Positions 44,432 to 53,312 of a DNA stretch of 64,000 nt are shown piece after piece; position 1 is the stretch's first letter; each line of letters begins with the position of its first letter. The notes under the pieces are model-generated. The model was given only the letters and a program-made list of their open reading frames with translations, was not told where the DNA came from and ran no database searches. Made by a program: the position numbers and the translations under genes. This DNA comes from an uncultured Desulfobacter sp. (lineage in GTDB: Bacteria; Desulfobacterota; Desulfobacteria; Desulfobacterales; Desulfobacteraceae), in the NCBI RefSeq assembly GCF_963666145.1, contig NZ_OY762614.1, positions 4,826,501 through 4,890,500 on the forward strand. The letters run 5' to 3'.

Positions 44432-45267
44432 TATACCCCCAATCTTTTAAGCGTGATTTTCTCCTGTTCCTTATCAACGCCGATAATCAGATAGGCTTCG
44501 TCAAAGATGCGATCAACAATGAAACAGTTGTTTTTTACCCGGTAATTCACAAGCCCTTTGCCTGCGGTTGTTTTAACCAGGAACATGGGCATCTCTTCCA
44601 TTTTGGGCAGCTTGATATAGGTTTTGATGCCGTTATCAAAAATCTGTAACGGTTTCCAACCGGCATCGCCTGATATTTCGTAATCAAAATTCAGTTTCGA
44701 TATATCAAACCCTTCTGTTGTGATTTTTTTTGTTTGTTTTGCGGCAATCCTGGCCTGCGCTTCGTCGGCAATTTTTAACTGCTCGTGCGGATACATAAAA
44801 CCGGAATAGAGCATGTGTTTTTGCCGGTCTGATTTTAGATTGATATGGTAAACCCGCCTGTCCGTGGTAATCACCACTGTGGTTTTAAGGCCGGAATTCA
44901 ACGCTTTGAAAACAACATGGCTGGTGCTTACACCGCCGATGCCCGAAAAAATTATCTCGGCAAACCACCTGGCATTATCACCTAAGACCATGGAATTGAT
45001 GACCTCTCCCGGCTGCAACTCCAGATCAGCCACTTTGTAAGGGGCAACAACAATGGTGGGCACGCAATGGCCGTAAACAAAACAGGTCTTGCCGTTTTGC
45101 ACAGTTACCGGTTCCAGCGTTCCTTTTTCCCACTGGGCCTGTAGAGCCAGAGCCTTTTTTTCTTTTGTGGTTAAAGAAGCGTTCACAGGGCTGAGATAAT
45201 CTGCGGCCTGACAGGTAGCCAGGGACAAAATTAAAATCGGAATTGCTGAAAAGAAAATCTTTTTCAT
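44431..45267 (-). CDS. trbG: TrbG/VirB9 channel protein
   Basis: A 278-residue periplasmic protein with a signal peptide (FFSAIPILILSLATCQAAD). VirB9 motifs are visible: VAPYKVADLELQPGEVINSM, TTDRRVYHINLKSDR and, near the C-terminus, PLQIFDNGIKTYIKLP and RIFDEAYLIIGVDKEQ. It forms the outer-membrane core complex with TrbI and TrbH. Intact. Confidence 0.94.
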   Translation of the reverse strand: MKKIFFSAIPILILSLATCQAADYLSPVNASLTTKEKKALALQAQWEKGTLEPVTVQNGKTCFVYGHCVPTIVVAPYKVADLELQPGEVINSMVLGDNARWFAEIIFSGIGGVSTSHVVFKALNSGLKTTVVITTDRRVYHINLKSDRQKHMLYSGFMYPHEQLKIADEAQARIAAKQTKKITTEGFDISKLNFDYEISGDAGWKPLQIFDNGIKTYIKLPKMEEMPMFLVKTTAGKGLVNYRVKNNCFIVDRIFDEAYLIIGVDKEQEKITLKRLGV

Positions 45268-45278
45268 GATAAAAACTC

Positions 45279-45941
45279 CTATTGTATTTTTTCGCTGTGG
45301 CTTATTTCGGCAACATAAATCCCGGTTGCGTTACACAAAATTTCCTGCTGTGTTTCAGGAATCTTGCGTTTGATAACCAGGTTGCCCTGGTAAGAGGTCC
45401 TGGATCGCTCAACCCCTTTATGGGACCGCTCAATTTCAAGCCACTCCACAAGCCAGGTTTCTCCGCTGACATAAAGTGGCAGGGCAGAAATCCTTACCTC
45501 CACCAGTTTCTTTTCGCTGGTCACATAAGGGTTGTTTTCGGTGTACCATTGGCCTAAGATCCTTTTTGCCGCTCCAATGGACATAAAGCTTGCCTGTTTT
45601 ACATATTTTTCCTGAAGCGCAATATCCGCCGTAACAGTCCGCCAGGCTGTGATGAATTGTGCCAGGCTGTACTGTATAACCTCTTGTGTCGTTTCTATTG
45701 TTTTGGCCATATGTCCGCCGGATACACGTCCTGCCCGGTCTACCTCAACCACATAAGGCACAACTTTGTTCTGATGTAACTGGATGATGTTTGCGACTCC
45801 CAGGAGGATGGCGACAAGGCCGATGAAAAGAGCTGCCATCCGCCAAAAGTTTCTTTCCTGGATGAACGATCCATACATTTCCGTCCAGGCCATGCGACCG
45901 GCAAGGTAATGGTTTTTACTTGGCTTTGCTGCTGTGTTCAT
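45279..45941 (-). CDS. trbF: TrbF/VirB8 channel protein
   Basis: A 220-residue inner-membrane protein. One helix (MAALFIGLVAILLGVANII) anchors a periplasmic NTF2-like domain: VPYVVEVDRAGRVSG, YSLAQFITAWRTVTADIALQ, WYTENNPYV and WLVEWLEIERS. It matches TrbF, which nucleates channel assembly. It overlaps trbL by four bases and lies 11 bp before trbG. Confidence 0.93.
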   Translation of the reverse strand: MNTAAKPSKNHYLAGRMAWTEMYGSFIQERNFWRMAALFIGLVAILLGVANIIQLHQNKVVPYVVEVDRAGRVSGGHMAKTIETTQEVIQYSLAQFITAWRTVTADIALQEKYVKQASFMSIGAAKRILGQWYTENNPYVTSEKKLVEVRISALPLYVSGETWLVEWLEIERSHKGVERSRTSYQGNLVIKRKIPETQQEILCNATGIYVAEISHSEKIQ

Positions 45942-46999
45942 TGCTGATCATCCTTTTTCTTTAAATGCGCGGTTGCGGCATCGGCAATTGATGAAAGCGC
46001 TCCTTTTTTCATACCGGCTGCAGCTCCGGCCAGTCCGCCCCCGCCGGCACCAATCGCAGCCCCCACACCCATGGAGGCGGCACCCGCAGCCATACCGACA
46101 CCGGCGGCCATGGCTCCTGTCATAACCCCGGCACTGCTGCCGCTATGCAAAGTGACCATTCTCGCCATGGCGTCGGGGAGCGTTTTTACCAGAAATGCAA
46201 GGATGATAAAGGATGCGGTAATAACCAGGACTTCTGAAATATCGTTGAAATAATAATTGATCATGTCAGCCACAAACGCAGCTAAAATGAAGATCAGACA
46301 TTTAACCGTAAATAATTTTAGACCAACGCCAAGGGCGTATTTAAGAAAACTGGTTGCAAAGCCTCTGGTTGTTTTAAGCCCCCCAAAGCCTAAAAGCAGA
46401 ATGCCTAAATTAAGGACAATCCAAGCCTCACAAAGAATTAAAACATACATGCCATAGATAAAAGCGGCACAAAGCAGCGTTACAATAATACAAAGCCCTA
46501 TCAGCGGGGCTTTTACCGCACCCCATACAGATATGGGTGCTGTCATGTTGTCGGCGATCGTAAGGCTGTTGGTAAACACCTGCATGGCACTGCTGCCGCC
46601 CCCGGCAACATCCACGCTTAAGTTGGCCATCCCCTGGATCAGTTTATCCGCCCAATCCTGGCCGTAGACGATCAGGCAGAAAAAAACAGATCCGAAAAAG
46701 ACCACCTTTACAAGATCCTCCAGCACATCCTGCAGGGTGGATTGCTTCAGGCCCAGTTTTAATGCCATCCAGGTAAGCTGGATAACGAGCATGACCTTCA
46801 GCAGCCAGAACGCATGTCTTTTTACATTTGCTCCCCAGGTTGAACCTACCTCGTGATATTTGATTATTATTTTTTCAATAATATCCTGATCAACGGTTGA
46901 AGCCGTAGCAATTCCATTGCAAAAAAATAATAAAATTGAGATGATAGCAAAATAAAGCAAAAGATTTGAAGGAGGTTTTATGTCTAAAAATTTAATCAT
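45938..46999 (-). CDS. trbL: TrbL/VirB6 inner-membrane channel protein
   Basis: A 353-residue polytopic protein with five or six hydrophobic segments (LLLYFAIISILLFFC, VVFFGSVFFCLIVYGQDW, LIGLCIIVTLLCAAFIYGMY, FIILAFLVKTLPDAMARM) and a glycine/alanine-rich tail (GAMAAGVGMAAGAASMGVGA). This is the TrbL/VirB6 pattern. GGAG nine bases upstream favours the ATG at 46999; another in-frame ATG is at 47014. Its 5' end overlaps the oppositely oriented small gene at 46980. Confidence 0.9.
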   Translation of the reverse strand: MIKFLDIKPPSNLLLYFAIISILLFFCNGIATASTVDQDIIEKIIIKYHEVGSTWGANVKRHAFWLLKVMLVIQLTWMALKLGLKQSTLQDVLEDLVKVVFFGSVFFCLIVYGQDWADKLIQGMANLSVDVAGGGSSAMQVFTNSLTIADNMTAPISVWGAVKAPLIGLCIIVTLLCAAFIYGMYVLILCEAWIVLNLGILLLGFGGLKTTRGFATSFLKYALGVGLKLFTVKCLIFILAAFVADMINYYFNDISEVLVITASFIILAFLVKTLPDAMARMVTLHSGSSAGVMTGAMAAGVGMAAGAASMGVGAAIGAGGGGLAGAAAGMKKGALSSIADAATAHLKKKDDQQ

Positions 47000-47138
47000 T
47001 CTTACCGTCTCCATAGCTATTGCGATCAGTATCAGTGTGGGTGTCTATATCGGGATTTCGGTTGATTCCCAACCTGAACAGGAATACAAAGACACTATTG
47101 GAATCAATCGAGGCAGCGTGACTTTGCCTGAGCCTTGA
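46980..47138 (+). CDS. 52-aa membrane peptide in the trbK position, reversed, with a TrbJ-like tail
   Basis: An open frame of 52 residues preceded by a near-perfect AAGGAGGTTTT ribosome site. Residues 4-26 form one membrane helix (NLIILTVSIAIAISISVGVY), then a short polar part, then the end GINRGSVTLPEP. TrbJ, whose gene converges on it with abutting stop codons, ends GINRGAVVLPEP. Of these 12 residues 10 are identical, yet the codons differ synonymously at six places (GGA/GGT, CGA/AGA, GGC/GGG, TTG/CTA, CCT/CCG, GAG/GAA), which points to selection on the peptide in both genes. In RP4 the position between trbJ and trbL is held by trbK, the entry-exclusion lipoprotein. This one lacks a lipobox and points the other way, so identity with TrbK is only a suggestion. 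Confidence 0.72.
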   Translation: MSKNLIILTVSIAIAISISVGVYIGISVDSQPEQEYKDTIGINRGSVTLPEP

Positions 47139-47912
47139 TTAAGGTTCCGGTAGAACCACAGCCCCTCTATTGATACCCACGCTTCTTTCCCGCTGATCCT
47201 CCGCCTCACGCAACTTTTGTTCATGCTGTTTCTGGGCTGTTTCGCTTGATTGGGCCTGCACGTAACTGGCCAATAGTGCCCTGGTCTGCCGCAATTCGTT
47301 TACGGTCAGGGCATTTATCTGGTTCCCGGCCTCTATTGCCTGCATTCTGCCGGTTTTGGATGAAAGAAGGCCGCTTATATATGTGTCAAATTCGCCGGAG
47401 TCTTCCAAATCCTGTAACTGCTGGCCGGAAAGCTGAAAGTTCGACTGCAGAATATTGTCCATTTTCACCGCAGCTATGTTGAACTGATTTCGCCGGTCAT
47501 CAATTCGATCCGACATAAGCACCCCGTCAACTTTGACATCCCTGAGTTCGGGCCAGGTTTCAGTGAAAATGGTATAAAGGGCGTCCATGTCTGCTTTGTA
47601 TGATTTTAATTGGCGAATATTCGCTAACGCCCCTCTCAGTTGATACTCTAATTTGCTTTTCATGTTGGTGGGCAGATTCATGGTGTTTGTCAGAGCGTTT
47701 TGTGTCTGCTTGACCAGTTCTTCATAGCGCTTGATCGCTTCGGCCAACTGCTCAATGTCTTTGATGTACTCTAACGCCTGTGTGAACAGGTTTGAACAGT
47801 TGACACAGGTTACGGGGATGCCGGCCAGGGAAAGGGAAGCTGAGAAGGAGAGAAGGAAAATAAAGACGATAAGGGAAATTTTAAATTCTTTTTTAATGCG
47901 TTTTCTTTTCAT
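47139..47912 (-). CDS. trbJ: TrbJ/VirB5-like protein
   Basis: A 257-residue secreted protein (signal peptide ISLIVFIFLLSFSASLSLAG). The mature part begins IPVTCVNCSNLFTQALEYIK and is helical (QLAEAIKRYEELVKQTQNAL), as in TrbJ/VirB5, a minor pilus or tip component that contacts the recipient. The C-terminus GINRGAVVLPEP is shared with the small converging gene. AAAGGAAC precedes the ATG at 47912; the longer in-frame start would run into trbE. Confidence 0.92.
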   Translation of the reverse strand: MKRKRIKKEFKISLIVFIFLLSFSASLSLAGIPVTCVNCSNLFTQALEYIKDIEQLAEAIKRYEELVKQTQNALTNTMNLPTNMKSKLEYQLRGALANIRQLKSYKADMDALYTIFTETWPELRDVKVDGVLMSDRIDDRRNQFNIAAVKMDNILQSNFQLSGQQLQDLEDSGEFDTYISGLLSSKTGRMQAIEAGNQINALTVNELRQTRALLASYVQAQSSETAQKQHEQKLREAEDQRERSVGINRGAVVLPEP

Positions 47913-47925
47913 TTGATTTGTTCCT

Positions 47926-50628
47926 TTACGTTTTAAAAGTAACACCTCTTTCAACCAGCCAGGCCCTGGGCCAGGTCTGGCCGTTTTCTTGAATTAAGTT
48001 TTTAATGGTTGCTATATGCTCTTTGCTGCTGGCACCGACAAACGCCAGGGCCAGGGGGGATAACGCCAGATTGATTAACCGACGTCCTTCTGAGCTGGTG
48101 ACGTAATATTCACGCTTCGGGGCGGCTTTGGTTATGATATTGATCTGGGCGGAGTTCAGGCCAAGCCCCCGGTACAAATCAATCTGAATATCTTGGTTCG
48201 CGGTTAAATTGGGCAGGAAAATCTTAGTGGGGCAGCTTTCATTTAATACGTCCAGGATGCCGGAGTTCTTAGCATCAGAAAGGCTTTGTGTGGCAAGCAC
48301 AACAGCACAGTTCGCCTTTCTTAAAATCTTTAACCATTCCCGGATTTTTTGCCGGAACACAGGATGTCCCAACATGACCCAGGCTTCGTCTAGGATCAAT
48401 AAACTTGGCTGTCCTTTGAATGATTTCTCAATGCAATGGAAAATATAAAGCAGGACCGGGATCAGGTTTTCTTCGCCAAGGTTCATCAAATCTTCGATTT
48501 CAAAAACGGTGAATGTTTCAATGTCCATTGAATCGGTTCCAGCATCTAAAAGTTTTCCCATGGCCCCCTGGACCGTGTAATGGTTAATGGCCTCTTTAAG
48601 TTCCTGGTGCTGCAAATAATGATATAGGTTGCTTAATGTCCGATGTGACGCCGGGGAGTTCCGTATTTGTGTAACAGCATTGTGGATACTGGTCCTATGT
48701 TCGGGTTTGATTCCAACTTTCTGCATAGTGCAAAGGGTCGTTATCCAATCTTCGGCCCAGGCCTGTTCACCGTCGTCATCAACACCGTGAAGCGGACAAA
48801 AGGCAAGACTACTGTCATCCCCGGCAATTTCATAATGTGTGCCGCTGGCAGCCGAAACCAGAGGAAACATTGACATCCCCTTATCAAAGGCAAAAATGGA
48901 CGAGTTTTTGTACCGCCTGAACTGTGCAGCTATCATTGCCAGTAAGGTGGATTTGCCGGCACCGGTCGGGCCAAACACAAGGGTGTGTCCCAGGTCGCCG
49001 ACATGCAGATTCAATCTGAACGGTGTTGAACCGTCTGTCGCAGTATACATAAGCGGGGGAGATTTAGGCGGATAAAAGGGACATGGAGCTTGCCCGGACC
49101 CTGCATAAACAGTTGACAGGGGAAGGATGTCGGCTAAATTAAGACTGTGAAGAATAATCCTGCGAAGATTTGAATACGCATTGCCGGGGTGAGATCCTAA
49201 CCAGCCCTCCAAGGCGTTTAAGGTTTCCACCCTGGCGGAAAAGCCCTGTGATAGGACAACCTTGCGGATCTCCCGGGTGTGAATCTGCAAAATTTCTTTG
49301 TCTTCATGGAGCAAGACAATATTGCCTGAATAATAACCGAAACTCACAAATCCGGACTGGTTGATCAGGTATGCGTCTCCGGCATCTTCTGTCATCAGGG
49401 CCGCATCTTTATTGACCTTGGCTTTGGCATTGTTGAAAAGCTTGTCAAAGAAGCCCAGCATTTTTTGAGCCCAGGTTTTGCGGTAATTTTCAATTTGCTG
49501 CAGGGCCGTATATTGATCCATGCAGATATACCGGGAATTAAACCGATACGGTATGGCAAGGTTATCCAGTTCCTGCAGCATCATGGGAAAGCTTTCTGCC
49601 GGAAAGCCGTCTATTGCAACCACGCTGATATATTTGTCTGCGATCTTCGGGACAATTCCGCCGGTCAGATCCTGGGTAGCCAACATATAATCAAGATACA
49701 TGGGGATAGCCGGTAGTTTTATCCTGTGGCGTTCACCTGTAATGATAAAATTGATTATTTCCAGCAAATCAGAATATACGCCGGTTTCGTTTTCATACTC
49801 CTTTAGCTGCTTGATCCCAAAGGACAGCTTAAGCCGGTCCTCGATCTCAATAAGGGTCGTTTTAAATGTATCCAGGCTTTTGGCCCCAACATCCTCTTTT
49901 TTCTTGTCCTGGTTTTCTTCGGAGTATAGAAACGAATTCAGTTTCTGGGATGAGATATCCGGCCGCCAGCTTATAAAAAGGTAATGCAGGGTTCTGAAAT
50001 GCTTTCCCTTTTTAAAATGCAATCTTCTGTCGTCATCAATTGCCCTTGTTACTTCATCGGGGAAAAAGTTCTCTTCTTTCTCAGGGTAATAATCTTCCGG
50101 GCTGCGGATACAGTCAAAATGCAGGGTCCAGCCATCGCCTAAACTTTTGAGTGATGATGATATGGACCCTGAAAAACTTTCAAGTTCCGCATCTGTGGAA
50201 CTGGCCGTGTCCCTGGTGGTAACTACATAGCCGACCAGAAACGATCCGTTTTTACATAAAAGTATGCCGTCATCAACCATAAGTGCGTACTGCAGCAGGC
50301 TTTGCAGCCCCGGTTCTTTCCTGTTCATGGCATTATAATTGATGCTTTTACCCGGTCGAATATGGCTGTCTTTGGCCGGGTAAAAATTTTTATGGCGCAT
50401 GTGCTGGCGGAAAACCTTTGTCAAAATCGGTTCCGCTTTATTGGCTTTTCGAGCAAAAGTGAAACCGATGGACAAAATAACCAGGCCCAATAAAATCTGC
50501 CAGGGGCGGTTGCCGCTGGTCACGATCAACAGACCGGCGGCTATACCGATGGGGAAAAGTAAATCCCGCTCAATACCCATGATAAGGTCCGCCCGGTGCA
50601 ATGACCTATGAATAGATATGCGTCTCAT
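47926..50628 (-). CDS. trbE: TrbD-TrbE (VirB3-VirB4) fusion ATPase
   Basis: A 900-residue protein. Residues 1-95 look like a complete TrbD/VirB3: ISIHRSLHRADLIMGIERDL, a hydrophobic hairpin, then RQHMRHKNFYPAKDSHIRPG. From about 100 on it is the TrbE/VirB4 ATPase, with Walker A GPTGAGKSTLLAMI and Walker B SLLILDEAWVMLGHP. VirB3-VirB4 fusions are known in some type IV systems; here it replaces separate trbD and trbE. It starts within two bases of the trbC stop. It would supply energy for pilin extraction and substrate transport. Confidence 0.93.
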   Translation of the reverse strand: MRRISIHRSLHRADLIMGIERDLLFPIGIAAGLLIVTSGNRPWQILLGLVILSIGFTFARKANKAEPILTKVFRQHMRHKNFYPAKDSHIRPGKSINYNAMNRKEPGLQSLLQYALMVDDGILLCKNGSFLVGYVVTTRDTASSTDAELESFSGSISSSLKSLGDGWTLHFDCIRSPEDYYPEKEENFFPDEVTRAIDDDRRLHFKKGKHFRTLHYLFISWRPDISSQKLNSFLYSEENQDKKKEDVGAKSLDTFKTTLIEIEDRLKLSFGIKQLKEYENETGVYSDLLEIINFIITGERHRIKLPAIPMYLDYMLATQDLTGGIVPKIADKYISVVAIDGFPAESFPMMLQELDNLAIPYRFNSRYICMDQYTALQQIENYRKTWAQKMLGFFDKLFNNAKAKVNKDAALMTEDAGDAYLINQSGFVSFGYYSGNIVLLHEDKEILQIHTREIRKVVLSQGFSARVETLNALEGWLGSHPGNAYSNLRRIILHSLNLADILPLSTVYAGSGQAPCPFYPPKSPPLMYTATDGSTPFRLNLHVGDLGHTLVFGPTGAGKSTLLAMIAAQFRRYKNSSIFAFDKGMSMFPLVSAASGTHYEIAGDDSSLAFCPLHGVDDDGEQAWAEDWITTLCTMQKVGIKPEHRTSIHNAVTQIRNSPASHRTLSNLYHYLQHQELKEAINHYTVQGAMGKLLDAGTDSMDIETFTVFEIEDLMNLGEENLIPVLLYIFHCIEKSFKGQPSLLILDEAWVMLGHPVFRQKIREWLKILRKANCAVVLATQSLSDAKNSGILDVLNESCPTKIFLPNLTANQDIQIDLYRGLGLNSAQINIITKAAPKREYYVTSSEGRRLINLALSPLALAFVGASSKEHIATIKNLIQENGQTWPRAWLVERGVTFKT

Positions 50629-50629
50629 T

Positions 50630-50947
50630 TCAGATCAGCGCACCGCTGCCAAAGGAGAACAACTGATTAATAATGGGTTCTGCCAGGGCAAGTACGGAGA
50701 TGATACAGACAACCACCAGGAAACCCTTGGCCATGCCGTCGAGATCATCCTTTTTAAACCACATCATAAAGGCAGCGGCCAGAATCATGATGATGGCCAC
50801 GGCTTTGGCCCATGGGCCGCGAAGGGTTTCCATAAGAGTTTCTGTCGGGGTTTGAAATTCTGAAATAGTTGTTGCCAGGACACCGTCAGGAGAAATGGCA
50901 ACAAAAAGGATAACTGACATAAAAATTAAGGGAAGATGTTTTTTCAT
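50630..50947 (-). CDS. trbC: TrbC/VirB2 pilin
   Basis: A 105-residue pilin precursor. A signal-like helix (LPLIFMSVILFVAISPDG) is followed by a short periplasmic piece and two helices (AKAVAIIMILAAAFMMWF, GFLVVVCIISVLALAEP), the VirB2 layout. TraF, encoded further along, would process it. AAAGGACT precedes the ATG at 50947. Confidence 0.9.
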   Translation of the reverse strand: MKKHLPLIFMSVILFVAISPDGVLATTISEFQTPTETLMETLRGPWAKAVAIIMILAAAFMMWFKKDDLDGMAKGFLVVVCIISVLALAEPIINQLFSFGSGALI

Positions 50948-51248
50948 TGTTTTTAGTCCTTTCATTTAAAAAAAAGCTGAATAGTCATTCCTGCAATCAC
51001 GCCAGCCAGAAACGCGATTGTTACGTTCATCCGGTTGACGCGGGGTTTTAATTTTCCCTCCATTTTTTTTGTGAAATCGGCCTCATTATAGTGGACCCCA
51101 ATGTCAAGACAGTTTTTTTTAAATTTAAGCGTCATAGTCGGATTTTTCTCGGTGCCCAGCGGAAGTGGAAGCCAGGTCCTGAGAATGGGCACCATAAAAA
51201 CTGCCCGTCGGAAGGGGTTGGCTTCCGCTGGAGCGGGTTCTGGCTTCT

Positions 51249-52139
51249 TCATCCCACAAGACTTAACTGATTTTCGCCATAATACACTTCGGCAGGCGTC
51301 TGGCCGTTAAAACTTTGGTGAGGTCGTTCATTGTTGTAAAAATCAAAGTATTTTTTCAGGGAGTTGCGCAACTGTTCAACAGAACGAAATTCATTTACAT
51401 AAATTTCTTCATACTTCACACTGCGCCACAGTCGTTCGATGAAAATATTATCGAGACATCGGCCTTTTCCATCCATGCTGATTTTAATGTCCTTATCTTT
51501 CAATACTTTTGTAAACTCGTGACTTGTGTATTGAGATCCTTGATCCGTGTTGAATATATAGGGTGTTCCATGACATCGTAACGCTCTCTCCAAAGAGGAT
51601 ATACAAAACTCGTTGTCCATGGTTATTGATAGTTCCCAGGAGAGAACATGACGACTATACCAATCCATGACCGCCGTCAAATAAACGAAGCCACCAGAAA
51701 GTGGAATATATGTTATATCCGTACACCACACCTGATTTGATCTGGTTACTTCAACGTTCCTCAAAAGATATGGATACACTTTATTTTGGGGATGAGCCTT
51801 GCTGGTATTTGGTTTCGGTGCAATGGACTGAATTCCCATTTTCCGCATCAGTCGTTGAACCCGTTTGCGGTTAATCTTATATCCGTTACGCCTGAGGGCA
51901 TTACGAATTTGGCGGGTGCCATAAAAAGGATGGGCGGTATATTCATTGTCAATCAACCTCATGAATTCCAAATTTGTAGGCGTTTCCTGTCCAGTCAGGC
52001 CTTTACGGTAATAGATAGAACGTGGGAGCCCTATCAGTTCACATTGCCTTTGAATACTGAGTTTGGAGTTCTTGGGTTGAATCCGCTGTCTTTTCTCTTC
52101 AATACTCATCAGAGGTGCCCGCTGTTTTTTTTTAGCCAA
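51249..52139 (-). CDS. IS3-family transposase OrfB (DDE domain)
   Basis: The catalytic half of the transposase, 296 residues. An HTH-like start (RQCELIGLPRSIYYRKGLTG) is followed by the integrase core with the DDE triad: D in QVWCTDITYIPLSGGFVYLT, D in FNTDQGSQYTS, and E in LDNIFIERLWRSVKYEEIY. It is likely made as an OrfAB fusion by -1 frameshifting. Both reading frames look intact, so the IS may still be active. Confidence 0.95.
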   Translation of the reverse strand: MAKKKQRAPLMSIEEKRQRIQPKNSKLSIQRQCELIGLPRSIYYRKGLTGQETPTNLEFMRLIDNEYTAHPFYGTRQIRNALRRNGYKINRKRVQRLMRKMGIQSIAPKPNTSKAHPQNKVYPYLLRNVEVTRSNQVWCTDITYIPLSGGFVYLTAVMDWYSRHVLSWELSITMDNEFCISSLERALRCHGTPYIFNTDQGSQYTSHEFTKVLKDKDIKISMDGKGRCLDNIFIERLWRSVKYEEIYVNEFRSVEQLRNSLKKYFDFYNNERPHQSFNGQTPAEVYYGENQLSLVG

Positions 52140-52390
52140 TCCAGTTCTACCTGGAGTTGGCCGACCTTTTGATATAAACGGTCCCGTTCAATCTCTGTTT
52201 CTTTGGTTTGTTTTGCCTGGCTATTGCCAAATACCAATGGAAGGGCTTCTATTGCTTCCTTTTTCCATCTATTTACAAGGCTTGTATGAATACCGAACTC
52301 AGAGGCAATCTCATTGACAGTTTGATTCCCTTTTATGGCTGCCAATGCGACCTTACTTTTTAATTCTTTACTGTAGTTTTTCCGTTTCAA
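52109..52390 (-). CDS. IS3-family transposase OrfA (HTH)
   Basis: A 93-residue DNA-binding protein: MKRKNYSKELKSKVALAAIK, then GNQTVNEIASEFGIHTSLVN and a leucine-zipper-like end (YQKVGQLQVELDWLKK). The end overlaps orfB by 31 bp, where the A9 slippery run lies. It binds the IS ends and, fused with OrfB, carries out transposition. Confidence 0.94.
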   Translation of the reverse strand: MKRKNYSKELKSKVALAAIKGNQTVNEIASEFGIHTSLVNRWKKEAIEALPLVFGNSQAKQTKETEIERDRLYQKVGQLQVELDWLKKNSGHL

Positions 52391-52565
52391 AATGAATCCC
52401 TTTCTGGTTTCTGGACTGTTATATTTTATCTTAACATCTTGTCCAGTTTTCGGGGTCCACTATACATAGTCCGCCAGCTTCTGTTTATATTCGTTCACAA
52501 TAAGCTCGTAGATGGAAACAACGATCCATACCGGATCATCCTCACTGACGGCAATATTGTGTGTT

Positions 52566-53312
52566 TTAGCTATCAGTGCCTGTATTTTTGATTTCATTGG
52601 TGAATCCAGTTCCATCAAGTAAGGCCCAAATGTTATCCCGGATGATTTTAAGGCGTTGTTTTGCCATTATGTTTAACCCGTCAGATTCTATCGCCTGCTC
52701 AAAAGTGAGCCGGGACTTTAAAACGGTTTCTAAATCGTGGCCGAATGTTTCTTTTTTATAAGAGGGCAGAGTGATGATGATCCCGCCATTTTTTGCGTTC
52801 TTCCTGGCAAGTTCGTGTTTTTCTGTAAACTCAATCTGGCCGAAAAACGGATTGACCCACACTGTTACAGGGGTGCCTGGAAAACAATTTAAAAGGGAGT
52901 TCAGGCCCTGGATGGTGTCGGTTTCAGCCTGCCCGCCGGCAATAATGGTGTGCAGGAACAGTTGGTGCCCTGTCTCTTTGAGAAACTGGGCTATATTGTT
53001 TTCCGACATATAAGAGGACAGGGGGATGAATGTGCTGGCCCCGCTGTCTATAACCACACAGGCGTTTTCCGGCAGCTCCACCAGCTTTTCTATGAGGTTG
53101 TCAAACAAACGGCTGTTTATGATATCCCCTTCCATAAGCTCTACCCTTACAGCCTCAAGGCTTTTGTAGGCGGCAAAAGTGGCGTTGACCGGATCGGCAT
53201 CAAAACAAGCCAGTAATTGGTCACGATCAATTAAATACTGGCCCATTAAGCTTGAGATAAGGCTTTTACCGACACCACCTTTCCCTTGTAAAACAACATT
53301 TATAACGGCCAT
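52566..53312 (-). CDS. traL: TraL-like P-loop ATPase
   Basis: A 248-residue ParA/MinD-type protein starting MAVINVVLQGKGGVGKSLIS with the deviant Walker A KGGVGKS, then ACFDADPVNATFAAYKSL and CVVIDSGASTFIPLSSY. Its position between traK and traM and its length match TraL of the IncP leading transfer operon. It may help in relaxosome positioning; function is poorly known. The start touches the traK end, so the two are coupled. Confidence 0.88.
   Translation of the reverse strand: MAVINVVLQGKGGVGKSLISSLMGQYLIDRDQLLACFDADPVNATFAAYKSLEAVRVELMEGDIINSRLFDNLIEKLVELPENACVVIDSGASTFIPLSSYMSENNIAQFLKETGHQLFLHTIIAGGQAETDTIQGLNSLLNCFPGTPVTVWVNPFFGQIEFTEKHELARKNAKNGGIIITLPSYKKETFGHDLETVLKSRLTFEQAIESDGLNIMAKQRLKIIRDNIWALLDGTGFTNEIKNTGTDS

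Larger units (their letters stand above)
51087..52464 (-). mobile_element. IS3-family insertion sequence
   Basis: A 1378-bp element with terminal repeats TATAGTGGACCCC (left) and GGGGTCCACTATA (right) and a 3-bp target repeat CAT on both sides (51084-51086, 52465-52467). It carries overlapping orfA and orfB on the minus strand, with an A9 run (T9 at 52125-52133) in the overlap as a likely -1 frameshift site. It is inserted in the traM-like gene. Confidence 0.95.
50962..52597 (-). pseudogene. traM: TraM-like transfer gene split by an IS3-family insertion
   Basis: The 5' part (52597 to 52465) encodes MKSKIQALIAKTHNIAVSED followed by DPVWIVVSIYELIVNEYKQK and LADY. The 3' part (51083 to 50962) encodes EADFTKKMEGKLKPRVNRMN and a C-terminal membrane helix. 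Joining them through one copy of the CAT target repeat gives an uninterrupted 84-residue protein. Its pattern (NIAVSEDDPVW...) and place after traL match TraM of IncP-type systems. The start overlaps the traL end. An IS of 1378 bp separates the two halves. Confidence 0.85.

Noticed and set aside
50962..51252. A 96-residue frame running from inside the IS3 element into the transfer operon
   Set aside because: It crosses the IS boundary at 51087; only its last part is the 3' half of the split traM-like gene.
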